DNA from: an uncultured Caldilineaceae bacterium | GTDB lineage: Bacteria; Chloroflexota; Anaerolineae; Caldilineales; Caldilineaceae | Length of the DNA: 64,000 bases | Direction of reading: 5' to 3' | Assembly: GCA_958295915.1 (NCBI GenBank) | Contig: OY282381.1 | Coordinates: forward strand, 1,448,722 to 1,512,721 | Shown here: piece by piece, positions 51,798-61,872 of the stretch | Layout: each line of letters begins with the position of its first letter | How positions within the stretch are numbered: position 1 is the first letter of the stretch | Notes under the pieces: generated by a model | What the model was told of the DNA's origin: nothing | What the model saw: only the letters and a program-made list of their open reading frames with translations | Databases searched by the model: none | Translations under genes and position numbers: made by a program

Positions 51798-53759
51798 CTA
51801 CTCTGCCAGTGTACTGACGTCGCCGATGGGCAGGCCCTGGACCTGGGCTTTCAGCAGACGACGCATGATTTTTCCGGATCGGGTCTTGGGCAGGCTATCC
51901 ACAAAACTCAGCTCTGCGGGCACGGCAATCGGCCCAACTTCGTGGCGCACGTGCAGCTTCAAGGTGTCGGCCAGATCTGGGCTGCCGGTGACGCCGGCGT
52001 TGAGCATACAGAAAGCGTGAATGACGTTGCCTCGCAGTTCATCGGGAATACCGATACAGGCCGACTCAGCCACATCCGGGTGGCTAACAAGCGCGCTTTC
52101 GATCTCGGCCGTGCCTAGCCGGTAGCCGCTCACTTTGATCACATCGTCCATCCGTCCGATGATCCAAAAGTAGCCGTCGGCATCTCGGCGAGCGCTGTCA
52201 CCGGTGAAGTACCAACCCTGTTTGGCAAACTCGGACCAATACTGCTCCACATAGCGGTCTGGGTCCCCCCACACGGTGCGCGCCATTCCTGGCCAAGGTC
52301 GCTTGATAACCAGATAGCCATCCTCGTTCGGTTCGCATGTGGAGCCGTCTTCGCGCACGACGGCGGCATCGATGCCGGTGAACGGCAGAGTGGCGCTGCC
52401 CGGTTTCAGAGGAATCACCGGTGTGGGCGTGATCATGCAGCCACCGGTTTCCGTCTGCCACCAGGTGTCCATGATCGGGCAGCGTTCTTGGCCGATCACC
52501 CGGTGATACCAGCGCCAGGCCTCTGGATTGATCGGTTCGCCAACGCTGCCCAGGAGGCGCAAACTGGACAGGTCGTGCCGCTCCGCCCATGCGTCGCCGA
52601 AACGCATCAGCCCGCGAATGGCGGTGGGCGCTGTGTACAGGATTGTGATGCTGTACTCCTCCACCAACTTCCAATAGCGGTTCGGGTAGGGGTAGTCTGG
52701 CGCGCCCTCATACATAAATCCGGTTGCGCCGAGGATCAGGGGCGCGTAGACGATATAACTGTGGCCGGTGATCCAGCCGGGGTCGGCTGCGCACCACCAG
52801 CAGTCGTCCTCCTTCAGATCGAACACATATTTGAGCGTTGTGGCTGTGTAGACCTGATAGCCGCCACAGGTGTGCAGAACGCCTTTGGGTCTGCCGGTTG
52901 TGCCGGATGTGTAGAGGATAAACAGGGGATCTTCCGCGTCCATCGGCTCGGATGGGCAGACGGGGCTGGCGATTGGAAGGGCCATCAACTCGTGCCACCA
53001 GTAATCCCGGGCCTGCGTCATCTGCACTTCCTGCATTGTGCGCTGGCAAACGATTACCGTATGCACGATCGGGCTGCGCTTAACAGCCTCGTCAGCGATG
53101 TCCTTCAGATTGACGGTCTTCCCGCGCAACCAGGCGCCATCACAGGTGATTAGCAGCTTCGATTGGGCGTCCTCAATGCGGCTGGCCAGGGCTTGCTCGC
53201 TGAAACCGCCGTAGACGACTGAGTGGACGGCCCCGATTTTGGTGACGGCCAGCATCGCTATGGCCAGCTCCGGAATTCGTCCCATATAAATCGTAACTGT
53301 GTCGCCCTTCTGAACGCCCATGCTTTTGAGGACATTGGCAAACTTGTTGACTTCCTGCCAGAGCTGGTAGTAGCTGTATGTGCGCCGCTCGCCGTCTTCC
53401 GCCTCCCAAATCAAGGCCAGCTTGTTCTTGCGCCACATTTTGACGTGTCGGTCCAGCGCGTTGTATGCGATATTCGTCTTGCCGCCGACGAACCATTTAA
53501 AGAACGGCGCGCCACTCGCGTCCAGCACCTTTTCATAGGGTTCAAACCAGTCGATCACCTCGCGCGCGCGCGCATCCCAGTAGGCCTCGATGTCTGCGAG
53601 CGCTTCGTGACGCAAGTCCAGATAGTTAGCGACATTTGCGTTGGCGATAGCGGATTGCGGTGGTTGGTACAGGTCACTTTCCGCGGCAGGGAGGTTGTCT
53701 GGCACGCCACTGTGGGGCGCGCCTTCGATAGCCTGGCTGTTTGCACTCTGATCCGACAT
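51798..53759 (-). CDS. acs: acetyl-CoA synthetase
   Basis: A 653-residue AMP-forming acetate-CoA ligase. Motifs: LFILYTSGTTGRPKGVLHT (phosphate loop), DTWWQTETGG, YFTGDSARRD, and the acetylatable catalytic lysine in KTRSGKIMRR. GWITGHSYIVYAPL is specific to Acs. AGGAGG precedes the ATG. The poorly conserved N-terminal ~30 residues include GAPHSGVPDN, which is encoded by a copy of the dispersed palindrome (53701-53722). Confidence 0.96.
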   Translation of the reverse strand: MSDQSANSQAIEGAPHSGVPDNLPAAESDLYQPPQSAIANANVANYLDLRHEALADIEAYWDARAREVIDWFEPYEKVLDASGAPFFKWFVGGKTNIAYNALDRHVKMWRKNKLALIWEAEDGERRTYSYYQLWQEVNKFANVLKSMGVQKGDTVTIYMGRIPELAIAMLAVTKIGAVHSVVYGGFSEQALASRIEDAQSKLLITCDGAWLRGKTVNLKDIADEAVKRSPIVHTVIVCQRTMQEVQMTQARDYWWHELMALPIASPVCPSEPMDAEDPLFILYTSGTTGRPKGVLHTCGGYQVYTATTLKYVFDLKEDDCWWCAADPGWITGHSYIVYAPLILGATGFMYEGAPDYPYPNRYWKLVEEYSITILYTAPTAIRGLMRFGDAWAERHDLSSLRLLGSVGEPINPEAWRWYHRVIGQERCPIMDTWWQTETGGCMITPTPVIPLKPGSATLPFTGIDAAVVREDGSTCEPNEDGYLVIKRPWPGMARTVWGDPDRYVEQYWSEFAKQGWYFTGDSARRDADGYFWIIGRMDDVIKVSGYRLGTAEIESALVSHPDVAESACIGIPDELRGNVIHAFCMLNAGVTGSPDLADTLKLHVRHEVGPIAVPAELSFVDSLPKTRSGKIMRRLLKAQVQGLPIGDVSTLAE

Positions 53760-53907
53760 TCGTTCCTCCTTGGTTTGACCACTGATTTATGTGGACCACT
53801 GATTTATATGATTGCGCTCATACCTCACTGTGGGGCGCGATGTTCAGCGTCGGCGTGGATCGATTCGAATCTTCCGATCGATGAATACGCGGCTAATCAT
53901 ACAACAA

Positions 53908-53942
53908 TGTAACGCAAAGACGCAGAGACGCAAAGACGCAAT
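53908..53942. repeat. short AACGCAAAGACGCAGAGACG-type repeat
   Basis: Near-tandem ACGCAAAGACGCAGAGACGC units lie in the acs-sucD gap. Similar motifs are widely dispersed in Chloroflexi and cyanobacteria. The same gap also holds a partial copy of the palindromic repeat (53825-53842). Confidence 0.7.
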
Positions 53943-54002
53943 GATTTTTCCGGGTTTTCCTCGCGCCCTCGCGTGAAAACGATGCACAGTAGCGCCCATC
54001 TC

Positions 54003-54872
54003 TCAGATAGTCTGCACAGCCAGCTCGGCGATCTCTTCTGGATAGCGGGCGATGATAGCGCCAGCGCTCTGGAGCGCCTCGATCTTTTCAGCGGCGGTAC
54101 CCTCTCCACCGGAGATAATTGCGCCGGCGTGGCCCATACGCTTGCCGGGCGGAGCTGTTTGGCCGGCGATGAACGCAGTGACCGATTTGCTCATTTCCGT
54201 TTTGATAAACTCGGCGGCCATCTGCTCATCGGCGCCGCCGATCTCGCCGATCAGCACAACCTGCTCGGTCGCCGAGTCCTGTTCAAACATCTGCAACACA
54301 TCCACAAAATTGAGCCCTTTGATGGGATCGCCGCCGATGCCGACGGCGGCGCTCTGACCGATGCCCCGGGCTGTCAGAGCATAGACGACTTCGTATGTGA
54401 GTGTACCCGAGCGACTGACGATGCCGACATTCCCTGGTATGTGGATATGGCCGGCCATAATTCCCACTTTGGCCGTTCCAGGCGAGATCACCCCTGGGCA
54501 GTTCGGCCCAATGAGAACGGAATCGGTGGTGTCCAAATAGGCTCGCGCCCGGGCCATATCCAAGGCAGGGATATTTTCGGTGATGCAAATGATTAATTCG
54601 ATGCCGGCGTCAGCGGCCTCCAATAATGCATCTACGGCAAAGGCTGCCGGGACGAAAATAATACTTGTATTGGCATCTGTTGTGGTAACAGCTTCCAGCA
54701 CGGTATCGAAGACCGGGGTATTGCCGACGGCCCATTGCCCGCCGCGCCCCGGCACCGCGCCGGCCACCACGTTCGTACCGTATTGAATCATCTGCTGCGC
54801 ATGAAAGGCGCCCTGGCTCCCGGTGATGCCCTGAACGAGCAGACGGGTGTCACTACCGACAAGAATACTCAC
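54003..54872 (-). CDS. sucD: succinate-CoA ligase alpha subunit
   Basis: A 289-residue alpha subunit of the TCA-cycle enzyme converting succinyl-CoA to succinate. [19 protein letters not shown] is the CoA-binding Rossmann motif. [12 protein letters not shown] is the family signature. The phosphorylated histidine is in [12 protein letters not shown]. The start codon is GTG and overlaps the sucC stop as GTGA, giving tight coupling. Confidence 0.97.
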   Translation of the reverse strand: MSILVGSDTRLLVQGITGSQGAFHAQQMIQYGTNVVAGAVPGRGGQWAVGNTPVFDTVLEAVTTTDANTSIIFVPAAFAVDALLEAADAGIELIICITENIPALDMARARAYLDTTDSVLIGPNCPGVISPGTAKVGIMAGHIHIPGNVGIVSRSGTLTYEVVYALTARGIGQSAAVGIGGDPIKGLNFVDVLQMFEQDSATEQVVLIGEIGGADEQMAAEFIKTEMSKSVTAFIAGQTAPPGKRMGHAGAIISGGEGTAAEKIEALQSAGAIIARYPEEIAELAVQTI

Positions 54873-56011
54873 TTGCGTTCCCCTTTCACGGCGGCGACCA
54901 CCATCTGCACGGCCTCAGACAGGCTATTGGCCGTGACGAGATTGGAATCCGCCAAGATTTGACGGCCCTCATCTTCGTTCACACCCACCAGACGCACGAC
55001 AAACGGCACTCGCACGTGCAGGGTATTGATCGCTTCAACGATCCCCTTCGCCACTTCATCGCAGCGGGTAATGCCGCCAAAAATATTGATGAGAACTGCC
55101 TTTACCCGATCATCACGCAGGATGATGCGTAAAGCAGACAAAACCTTCTCGGCGCCTGCTCCGCCGCCAATATCCAAAAAGTTGGCCGGGTTGCCGCCAT
55201 ACAGTTTGATGATGTCCATAGTGGCCATCGCCAATCCGGCGCCGTTCACCATGCAGCCGATTTCGCCGTCCAGATCGATGTAACTGAGACCCGCTTCCCG
55301 GGCGTCGATTTCGGTAGGGCTGTCTTCGTCTGGGTCGCGCATAGCCGTCAGGCGCGCATGTCGAGGCAACGCGCTGTCGTCCAGCAGGATCTTTCCATCC
55401 ACCGCTTCCAGTTGGTTGTCCGCGCTGATGATCAGGGGATTGATTTCAGCCAGGCTGGCGTCATTTTCGACAAAAGCCTGATACAAACTTTGGGCAATCT
55501 TGGTAAAGGCCTGTATGTGTTCCTTTGGCAGGCCGATACCGTAGGCCAACTGTCGGGCCTGGTATCCCTGCAGGCCCAGAAGCGGATGGACGTGAATGGT
55601 GATGATCTTTTCAGGGGTTTGGGCCGCTACCTCTTCGATCTCGATGCCGCCCTCGCTGCTGGCCATAATCGCAACTTTGCGGGCGCTCCGATCCAGAACA
55701 GCGCCCAGGTAGATTTCGGCGTCGATGTCGGCGGCTTCGTCCACCAACACTTTTTTCACAGTCAGCCCTTTGATGTCCATGCCCAGGATGCGGTCGGCTA
55801 TCTCTTCGGCTTCATCTGGCGTCTGCGCCAACCTGATGCCGCCGGCCTTGCCTCGTCCGCCGACTAACACCTGGCTCTTGATGACGACCGGCTTGCCGAG
55901 CCGTTCGGCAATGGCTCTCGCCTCCGTTGGCGTTGAGGCGATGTCTCCATTGGGAATGGGCACCCCATACTGGGCAAGAATTTGTTTTGATTGGTATTCG
56001 TGTAACTTCAA
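54869..56011 (-). CDS. sucC: succinate-CoA ligase beta subunit
   Basis: A 380-residue ATP-grasp beta subunit. [20 protein letters not shown] is the canonical start, and here M is encoded by TTG, with GAGGAG about 8 bases upstream. [27 protein letters not shown] and [20 protein letters not shown] are conserved nucleotide-binding and signature segments. It is the first gene of the sucCD pair. Confidence 0.96.
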   Translation of the reverse strand: MKLHEYQSKQILAQYGVPIPNGDIASTPTEARAIAERLGKPVVIKSQVLVGGRGKAGGIRLAQTPDEAEEIADRILGMDIKGLTVKKVLVDEAADIDAEIYLGAVLDRSARKVAIMASSEGGIEIEEVAAQTPEKIITIHVHPLLGLQGYQARQLAYGIGLPKEHIQAFTKIAQSLYQAFVENDASLAEINPLIISADNQLEAVDGKILLDDSALPRHARLTAMRDPDEDSPTEIDAREAGLSYIDLDGEIGCMVNGAGLAMATMDIIKLYGGNPANFLDIGGGAGAEKVLSALRIILRDDRVKAVLINIFGGITRCDEVAKGIVEAINTLHVRVPFVVRLVGVNEDEGRQILADSNLVTANSLSEAVQMVVAAVKGERK

Positions 56012-56070
56012 GGCGTGACTCCTCTACGGATTGCGGACAGATTCAAGTAGGTCGTTGCCGTACGGTTATT

Positions 56071-56126
56071 TTGCGCGCCACTGTGGGGCGCGACATTATT
56101 TTGCGCGCCATTGTAGGGCGCGATGT
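56071..56126. repeat. two tandem copies of the dispersed palindromic repeat
   Basis: TTGCGCGCCACTGTGGGGCG and TTGCGCGCCATTGTAGGGCG, about 30 bp apart, lie between sucC and the sugar permease gene. Confidence 0.9.
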
Positions 56127-56146
56127 TGTGGCTGAACACCTCCCGT

Positions 56147-57061
56147 TTACCCTTTCAGTCCTGTCAGAGCGATGCCTTTGATAATCTGACGTTGGAAGAT
56201 CAGGAAAATGATCAGCAGGGGGATGCTGGCCAGGCTGGCTGCGGTCATAATTTTCTCCCAGTGGGTCGTAGATTCGCCGCGGAAGAAACTCAAGCCGACA
56301 GGCAAGGTGTAGAACTCCCGGCTGTTGGCGAGGATCAGCGGCCACAGGTAGGCGTTCCAGTTGCCGATAAAATTGAAAATCGCCAGGGCGGCAATGGCCG
56401 GTTTGACCAGCGGCACGGCAATGCGCCACCAGATGCCAAATTCATTCATCCCATCCATACGGGCGGCATCCAGCAGTTCGTTGGGCACGCCGTCGAAAAA
56501 CTGGCGCATAAGAAAAATGCCGGCAGCGGTGATCACACCGGGGAAGGCGATACCCCAATACTGGACATACCCTATGTGCCAACTCCATTTGACGCTCATC
56601 GTGAACCAGGGGATGATCAGCATTTCAGTTGGGATCATGAGTGTGCCGAGCATGCCGATGAAAATGAAGTTTTTGCCTGGAAAATCGAATTTATTGAGGG
56701 TGTAGCCCACCAAGCTATCGAAAAAGATGACACTTATGGTGCTCATTGTGGCAACAATAATACTGTTCAGATACCAGCGTTCGAAACTACTGGTAGTCAG
56801 CACATTGATGTAGTTTTGCAGAGTCGGATCTTGGGGGAAAAACGAGAAGTTCACCAGTTCCGGCGCTGGCTTAACGCTTGTCAGAATCATCCAGAAAAAT
56901 GGCGTGACCATGATGACGCCACCGAGGAAGAGCAGGAGATATGCAATCAGAACTGCCCACAGAAACTGACGCCGTTCGCCGCCTTGGGCCGACAATTCGG
57001 TATTTCCACGAGTTGAGGACTGGTTGATTGATTGCATGCGCCTCTGCGCCCACTGATTCAT
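56147..57061 (-). CDS. carbohydrate ABC transporter permease (MalG-type)
   Basis: Inner-membrane permease of about 304 residues with six hydrophobic segments. It carries the EAA loop that docks the ATPase (DAARMDGMNEFGIWWRIAVP), typical of the MalG/CUT1 family. Of the possible starts, the ATG at 57061 lies within a dispersed repeat and the ATG at 57037 has AGAGG close by. The first 30 residues are not conserved in any case. It forms an operon with the second permease and the binding protein. No ATPase gene is in the window, so a shared MsmK-type ATPase is likely. Confidence 0.92.
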   Translation of the reverse strand: MNQWAQRRMQSINQSSTRGNTELSAQGGERRQFLWAVLIAYLLLFLGGVIMVTPFFWMILTSVKPAPELVNFSFFPQDPTLQNYINVLTTSSFERWYLNSIIVATMSTISVIFFDSLVGYTLNKFDFPGKNFIFIGMLGTLMIPTEMLIIPWFTMSVKWSWHIGYVQYWGIAFPGVITAAGIFLMRQFFDGVPNELLDAARMDGMNEFGIWWRIAVPLVKPAIAALAIFNFIGNWNAYLWPLILANSREFYTLPVGLSFFRGESTTHWEKIMTAASLASIPLLIIFLIFQRQIIKGIALTGLKG

Positions 57062-57074
57062 CTGATTCACGACC

Positions 57075-57152
57075 CTTGATTCATCTGATTCATCTGATTG
57101 TCATGATACCTGCAGTTCATCATCTTCATCACATGAATCCAGCAAATCAAAG
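57075..57152. repeat. inverted copy of the GATGAACTGCAG repeat family
   Basis: GACCCTTGATTCATCTGATT and CTGCAGTTCATCATCTTCAT followed by CACATGAATC are the reverse complement of sequences in the two repeats at 45.3 and 45.9 kb. Confidence 0.7.
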
Positions 57153-57242
57153 GTCTGAAAGAGGCGCGGTGGTTTGCGTAGTTGCGTTCACTGCCGGTTT
57201 CCACTGATGTAGCCATAGACAGCATCTCCTAATCGCCGATTC

Positions 57243-58148
57243 CTAATACTCCACCCGTCGCGAAAGAAAACGCAACTGAACAATTGTAATCAGCAGAATC
57301 AGCAGAAACAGAAGCACAGTGAGCGCGCCGGCATACCCCATTTTGTAGCTGGAGAACCCCTCCCGATAGACCTCCAGCACAACGGTCGTCGTACTTTTCA
57401 ATGGCCCGCCCGTACCCTGGGGGCTCATATTCTGGACGAGGGCAAACAGCCGCAGGTAGGAGATCGTGCCGAGGACCGTTAAATAGACAATGATTGGATT
57501 GAGAAGGGGCAGGGTGATGCGCCAGAAAATATGCCATGAATTGGCTCCATCGATGCGGGCGGCTTCATAATATATGCTTGGGATCTGCTGGATGCCGGCC
57601 AGGAAGATAATGACGGCAAAGCCCAGATTCTGCCACACGGCAACTGCAGTGATCGACGGCAGGGCCTGTGTTGGGCTTTTGGTAAAGGGCTGCTGGGGCA
57701 ACCCAACCAGGTCCAGCGCCTGATTGAGCAACCCGGTTTCTGGCTGATACAACCAGTTCCAGACGAAGGCAACGGCAACCGCTGAAGTCACATAGGGCGC
57801 AAAATACGCGACTCGGAAAAACGCGGCCAAGCGTCGGATTTGCGCCAGAAGGAGCGCAATCCCCAGCGCCAGGACAAGTTGAGACGGCACACCGAACAAA
57901 ACGTAACGAACGGTATTGGAAAAGGCCGCTGTCACAGAGCTGCGCGGCTTGCCTGCATCTTCCCAGATTTCCTGATAGTTCTCCATTCCCACCCAAGGAC
58001 CGGAGCCTTCGAACACATTCCAGTCTCGGAAACTAACATTAAAGGCCAGGATGGTCGGGTACCAGCGGATAACGACAAAAAAGACGAGCGCCACGCTCAT
58101 AAAGACGTAGGCCCAGATGATTTGACGCTGGCGGAGGGTTAAACGCAT
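57243..58148 (-). CDS. carbohydrate ABC transporter permease (MalF-type)
   Basis: A 301-residue sugar permease with six membrane segments. YEAARIDGANSWHIFWRITLPLL is close to the consensus EAA loop of CUT1 permeases. GGAG stands 5-6 bases before the ATG. It is transcribed after the lipoprotein gene and before the MalG-type gene. Confidence 0.94.
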   Translation of the reverse strand: MRLTLRQRQIIWAYVFMSVALVFFVVIRWYPTILAFNVSFRDWNVFEGSGPWVGMENYQEIWEDAGKPRSSVTAAFSNTVRYVLFGVPSQLVLALGIALLLAQIRRLAAFFRVAYFAPYVTSAVAVAFVWNWLYQPETGLLNQALDLVGLPQQPFTKSPTQALPSITAVAVWQNLGFAVIIFLAGIQQIPSIYYEAARIDGANSWHIFWRITLPLLNPIIVYLTVLGTISYLRLFALVQNMSPQGTGGPLKSTTTVVLEVYREGFSSYKMGYAGALTVLLFLLILLITIVQLRFLSRRVEY

Positions 58149-58288
58149 GGAACTCTCCCAGATCAGGAGAGAGGAGAGAGAAAACCAGTTTTTAGTTTCT
58201 AGTAGCCGGTGCGGTTACGGGCAACTAACCGCTAAAAACTGCAGTTCTCACTTCTCTCCTTTTCCCTCATTTTCTCGCTGTTTCTCGT

Positions 58289-59626
58289 TTAGCGACTCGT
58301 CCGGAACTCGTCCAGAATCTCCTGGTCTGTCTCAGCAGCGATCTCCAGGGCAGTGGCTGGATCTTCATCGGTCAGAATCACCAGATCAAAGGCGTCGATG
58401 AGAGCCTGTCGCTGTTGGCTCTCGTCGGCGAAGAACGTGGCGTAGGCGTATTCCAGGCCGGCGGCGAATGCGCCCAGTTTCTCATCGGCCAGCAGTTCCG
58501 GATCGCTACCGGCTTCGAGTTGGGCTGGCAGCTCGCCAACGATCTCTACCCACAGCGCGCCAGCTTCTGCACTGGTGATGAATTGGAGGAACTTGACAGC
58601 CGCATCGAACCGCGCGGGATCCTCAGCGGCCTTTTTCGTCAGGCCGTGGGTCCAATAGGAGCCAAAGGTGCTCTTGACGCCGTTGTGCTCTGGCAGTTCT
58701 ATAACGCCGAAGTTCATATCCGGGTTGTTGTTGGCAATCGTGCCCAAGCGGAAGGAGCCATCCACATGGAAGCATACATGGCCTCCGACAAAGGCGTTGG
58801 TACTGCCGTCGAACAGATCCCGATCACCGGTCGCCAGTTCCGTATGAAACGAAAGCAGATAGTTCCAGGCCTGCAATCCGGCCTCGTCGTTATAGAGAAC
58901 CTCTCCGTAATCGTCGCTATAGGGCACGCCGCCGAACTGGCGCACCAACACCTCTCGGAACCAATGGTGGTCTTGGGCGGACGGGTCAACGACGAACCCC
59001 TCTACCACCAGATTGTCGTCGTCATCTCGCTGGGTGCAATGCACCGCCTGATCGCGTAATGCGCCCAGAGAGCTGGGTGGGCTGTTGGGATCGAGGCCGG
59101 CGGCCTCCATCAGGTCTTTATTGTAGAAAAGCGCCAGGGTTCGCACAGCAGTGGGCAGCGTGTAGAGGGTACCATCCACAAAGCTGGCCTGTACCATGGG
59201 GCTGAACTGCTCTTCCACCATCGACGGCGGGAAAGCATCCTCCGGCAGGGGCGTCAGATAGCCGGCATCGATCCAGGCCGATTGCCAACCATAGAAGAGC
59301 GTAGCGACATCCGGGCCAACGCCAGCGGGAACGCTGGCCGCGATTTTGTCCCGGAACTCGGCGTAGGGGATATCGGCATTGTGGATGACCTTAATGTTCG
59401 GATTTTCTTCCTCGAACATTTGAATCAGCTGATCCATCGCCTCAACTCTGGCAGCAAAATTATACTGCCAGTATTCGATCTCGATGACCTCTTCGGCTGC
59501 GGCCGCCTCTTGGGACACGGCTTCTGGCGCAGGTTCCGCCGGCGCAGCCGGCGCCGGACAGGCTGCCAGGAGCAGCGCAGCCACCAGAAGAGCGCTCAAC
59601 AGTATAAACAGCTTGGATTGTTTCAC
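58289..59626 (-). CDS. ABC transporter sugar-binding lipoprotein
   Basis: A 445-residue family 1 solute-binding protein. The real start is GTG at VKQSKLF, with AGGAGG 9 bases upstream. It begins a lipoprotein signal (LLSALLVAALLLAAC). The longer upstream frame is not coding. The mature part starts with an Ala/Pro/Glu linker, then IEYWQYNFAARVEAMDQLIQ, a typical sugar-binder N-domain, and PDVATLFYGW. Together with the two permeases it imports a sugar, perhaps an amino sugar given the kinase upstream. Confidence 0.93.
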   Translation of the reverse strand: MKQSKLFILLSALLVAALLLAACPAPAAPAEPAPEAVSQEAAAAEEVIEIEYWQYNFAARVEAMDQLIQMFEEENPNIKVIHNADIPYAEFRDKIAASVPAGVGPDVATLFYGWQSAWIDAGYLTPLPEDAFPPSMVEEQFSPMVQASFVDGTLYTLPTAVRTLALFYNKDLMEAAGLDPNSPPSSLGALRDQAVHCTQRDDDDNLVVEGFVVDPSAQDHHWFREVLVRQFGGVPYSDDYGEVLYNDEAGLQAWNYLLSFHTELATGDRDLFDGSTNAFVGGHVCFHVDGSFRLGTIANNNPDMNFGVIELPEHNGVKSTFGSYWTHGLTKKAAEDPARFDAAVKFLQFITSAEAGALWVEIVGELPAQLEAGSDPELLADEKLGAFAAGLEYAYATFFADESQQRQALIDAFDLVILTDEDPATALEIAAETDQEILDEFRTSR

Positions 59627-59727
59627 AGTACAGTTCCTCCTGAAAGTGAATGAAATGGTTGCAAGGCGCCTCTTTCGAGCGGAGGCGCGTGCGTTTCTTC
59701 GTGAACACCGTTGTTCTGGCGTGGGCT

Positions 59728-60684
59728 TCACAGTCCGATTTTCAGCAGACGGGCTGCGTTGCCGGCGAAAATCATCTGAATATCCTCCGCGGGCAGATTG
59801 AGGTCCAGACAGCTGCGCATCTGATCCTGCAGATATTCCAGGACAAAGCCCCGGGGGAACCAACTGCTATCGCTGCCAAATATAATACGACTGGGGCCAA
59901 TCGTCTCATAATACTTGCGGAACAGATACTTGACCGTTACATCACCGGGCACCCAGCGGATCCACTGGTTGCTGCCGCTGGTGTCTACGCAGACATTGGG
60001 GCAGACCCAACAGAGTTGTAAGGTCTCCCGTTCCCAGGCGCAGCCGAAATGGGGGATGACGAATGTCACTTCTGGGAAGGCCTTGGCGATGTTATGCAGT
60101 TTGAACGGGCTGATATTTTCATGCCAGGCGATGCCACCGGCGCTCCCCTGAATGCCGAAATGGATGAGCACAGGGATATCCAATTCGGCGCATTTCTCCC
60201 AAACCGGCCAGATGGACTCATCCTCGATCGGCTGCTCGATCATCGGCGCAAGCAGTTTATACCCCCGCAACCCAAGTTCGGTTACGGCGCGCTCCAACTG
60301 CGCAACCGCATCTGGCTCGAAGGGGCTGTGATGGGCGAAACCGATGAATTTGCGCGGGTACCAGCTCACAATGTCTGCCAGATGCTCATTGCCGCCGCCG
60401 GTGACGAAGCCGATGGCCCGCACACCGTTTTCCTCCAGTTCCGCGGCCCAACGGCGGGCCTGTTCTCTATCCCCCGGGTGGTCGTCCGGCGATTCCGGCG
60501 GCGGGAATCCCCACATCCGCCGCCAGCGCTCACCGTAGGGGCGGCTCATTTCCCGCACTTTGCGTGCCCGTTCCTCTCCCACCTTTTCGATATACTTCTG
60601 CATGGTATTTCCCATCTTCGGGAACCACGGCCTTTGGGTTGGAAAGTGTGCGTGAAAGTCGATGATCTCAAAGCCTTGATACAT
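59728..60684 (-). CDS. amidohydrolase 2 family protein
   Basis: A 318-residue TIM-barrel metal hydrolase or decarboxylase of the ACMSD-like amidohydrolase group. The metal motif IIDFHAHFP, the HFGIQGSAGG and VIPHFGC histidines and the terminal aspartate in IIFGSDSSWFPRG are present. The ATG used has AAGGAG eight bases upstream. The 27 extra residues of the longest frame come partly from the dispersed palindrome. Substrate unknown. Confidence 0.88.
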   Translation of the reverse strand: MYQGFEIIDFHAHFPTQRPWFPKMGNTMQKYIEKVGEERARKVREMSRPYGERWRRMWGFPPPESPDDHPGDREQARRWAAELEENGVRAIGFVTGGGNEHLADIVSWYPRKFIGFAHHSPFEPDAVAQLERAVTELGLRGYKLLAPMIEQPIEDESIWPVWEKCAELDIPVLIHFGIQGSAGGIAWHENISPFKLHNIAKAFPEVTFVIPHFGCAWERETLQLCWVCPNVCVDTSGSNQWIRWVPGDVTVKYLFRKYYETIGPSRIIFGSDSSWFPRGFVLEYLQDQMRSCLDLNLPAEDIQMIFAGNAARLLKIGL

Positions 60685-60705
60685 TTTCACTCCTTGCAGT
60701 GAAGG

Positions 60706-60730
60706 TCGCGCCCTACAGTGGCGCGCAAAA
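60706..60730 (-). repeat. copy of the dispersed palindromic repeat
   Basis: TCGCGCCCTACAGTGGCGCG then CAAAA, a consensus copy in inverted orientation, just upstream of the amidohydrolase gene. Confidence 0.9.
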
Positions 60731-60782
60731 CAACATTGCAATGCGCCTCTGCCCGGTAGGGGCAAAGATTCAGTGTTGCTGG

Positions 60783-61751
60783 CTATCCCCGCGCTTGTAG
60801 AACATCCTGGGGCATAAGCGCCGGATTGCGGGCAAGCAGCGTTGCCCCGTGCGCTGGCCCCGCTCGGGCAGGGACGACCTGACAGTCGGGCAGATGTCCG
60901 GCGAGCGTCGCTCGAAATGCTTGGCGCAGATGGCAGGAGTTGGTCAAGAGACTACCGGCTGTGGCAACTTGGGGGGCAACCAGCAGATTGACTTTGCGCA
61001 GAACTGAAACTGTTGTCTTGGCCAGGGCTGCGCCAGCTGCGTTCAGTATAGATAGCGCTACTGCATCACCAGAGGCGGCCGCCTGCGCGACAAGGGGAGC
61101 GAAAGATCGCAGCTGAAAGTGGGCGTGGGGAATACTCGAATCGAGATCAGCGATCCAACCGATCCATTCCTCTGGAGAACGGCCGGCGATTGCGCGGAAA
61201 TGTTCTGTCAGACAGGTTCCATGCCCACGGCCGTCCAGCGCGGCCAGGGCAGCCCGCAGGCCGTTGCGCCCGATATCATAGCCGCTCCCCGCGTCACCCA
61301 GCCAGTGGCCCAGGCCGTCTGCGCGCGCAGAACAACCAGCTGCTCCCACGGCAAAGGCAACAGCCCCGCTGCCGGCGGCGATGAGGGCGCCAGGGCCACC
61401 GTGGAAAGCGCCAGCCCAAGCCACAACCGCGTCGTTAACCGCCCGCCATGGGCACAGCAGTCCACAGCCTGCCAGTGCTGATGTCAGGATGCGATGCACG
61501 CTCCTCTGATCGGATGGCCCGTCAAAACCGGCCATGCCGGCACAGGCGGCATGCACGTCCGCTGGCGCAACCGCCGATACAGCCAGAGCCTGGGCAATCG
61601 CTGCGGACAGGTTTGCGCCGGCTTGCTCCACACCGACGACATGATAGTTAGAGGGGCCGCTTCGCCCTTCCCCCAGCGGACGGTCAGTTCTGTCCAACAG
61701 CACGCAATATGTTTTGGTCGCGCCGCCATCGATTCCGAGAAAGTAGGCCAC
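60783..61751 (-). CDS. BadF/BadG/BcrA-type ATPase, N-acetylglucosamine kinase-like
   Basis: A 322-residue ASKHA-fold kinase. YFLGIDGGATKTYCVLLD is the phosphate 1 motif, VNDAVVAWAGAF the phosphate 2 region, and GALIAAGSGAVAFAV the glycine-rich adenosine motif. These fit the eukaryotic-type N-acetylglucosamine kinase group rather than benzoyl-CoA reductase activators. The start is probably GTG just before AYFLGIDGG. No clear ribosome binding site is seen. Its neighbourhood with a sugar ABC transporter suggests phosphorylation of an imported amino sugar. Confidence 0.85.
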   Translation of the reverse strand: MAYFLGIDGGATKTYCVLLDRTDRPLGEGRSGPSNYHVVGVEQAGANLSAAIAQALAVSAVAPADVHAACAGMAGFDGPSDQRSVHRILTSALAGCGLLCPWRAVNDAVVAWAGAFHGGPGALIAAGSGAVAFAVGAAGCSARADGLGHWLGDAGSGYDIGRNGLRAALAALDGRGHGTCLTEHFRAIAGRSPEEWIGWIADLDSSIPHAHFQLRSFAPLVAQAAASGDAVALSILNAAGAALAKTTVSVLRKVNLLVAPQVATAGSLLTNSCHLRQAFRATLAGHLPDCQVVPARAGPAHGATLLARNPALMPQDVLQARG

Positions 61752-61872
61752 ACAGAAGAGTGTAGCCCGAATCCGACAAATGTCAAACGCAGGAAGCAGA
61801 ACCGACAGGATAAAAAGGTGACGCGCCTGCAATACAGCGGCGGCATGGAGTCGCCATCCAATTGAACGAATT

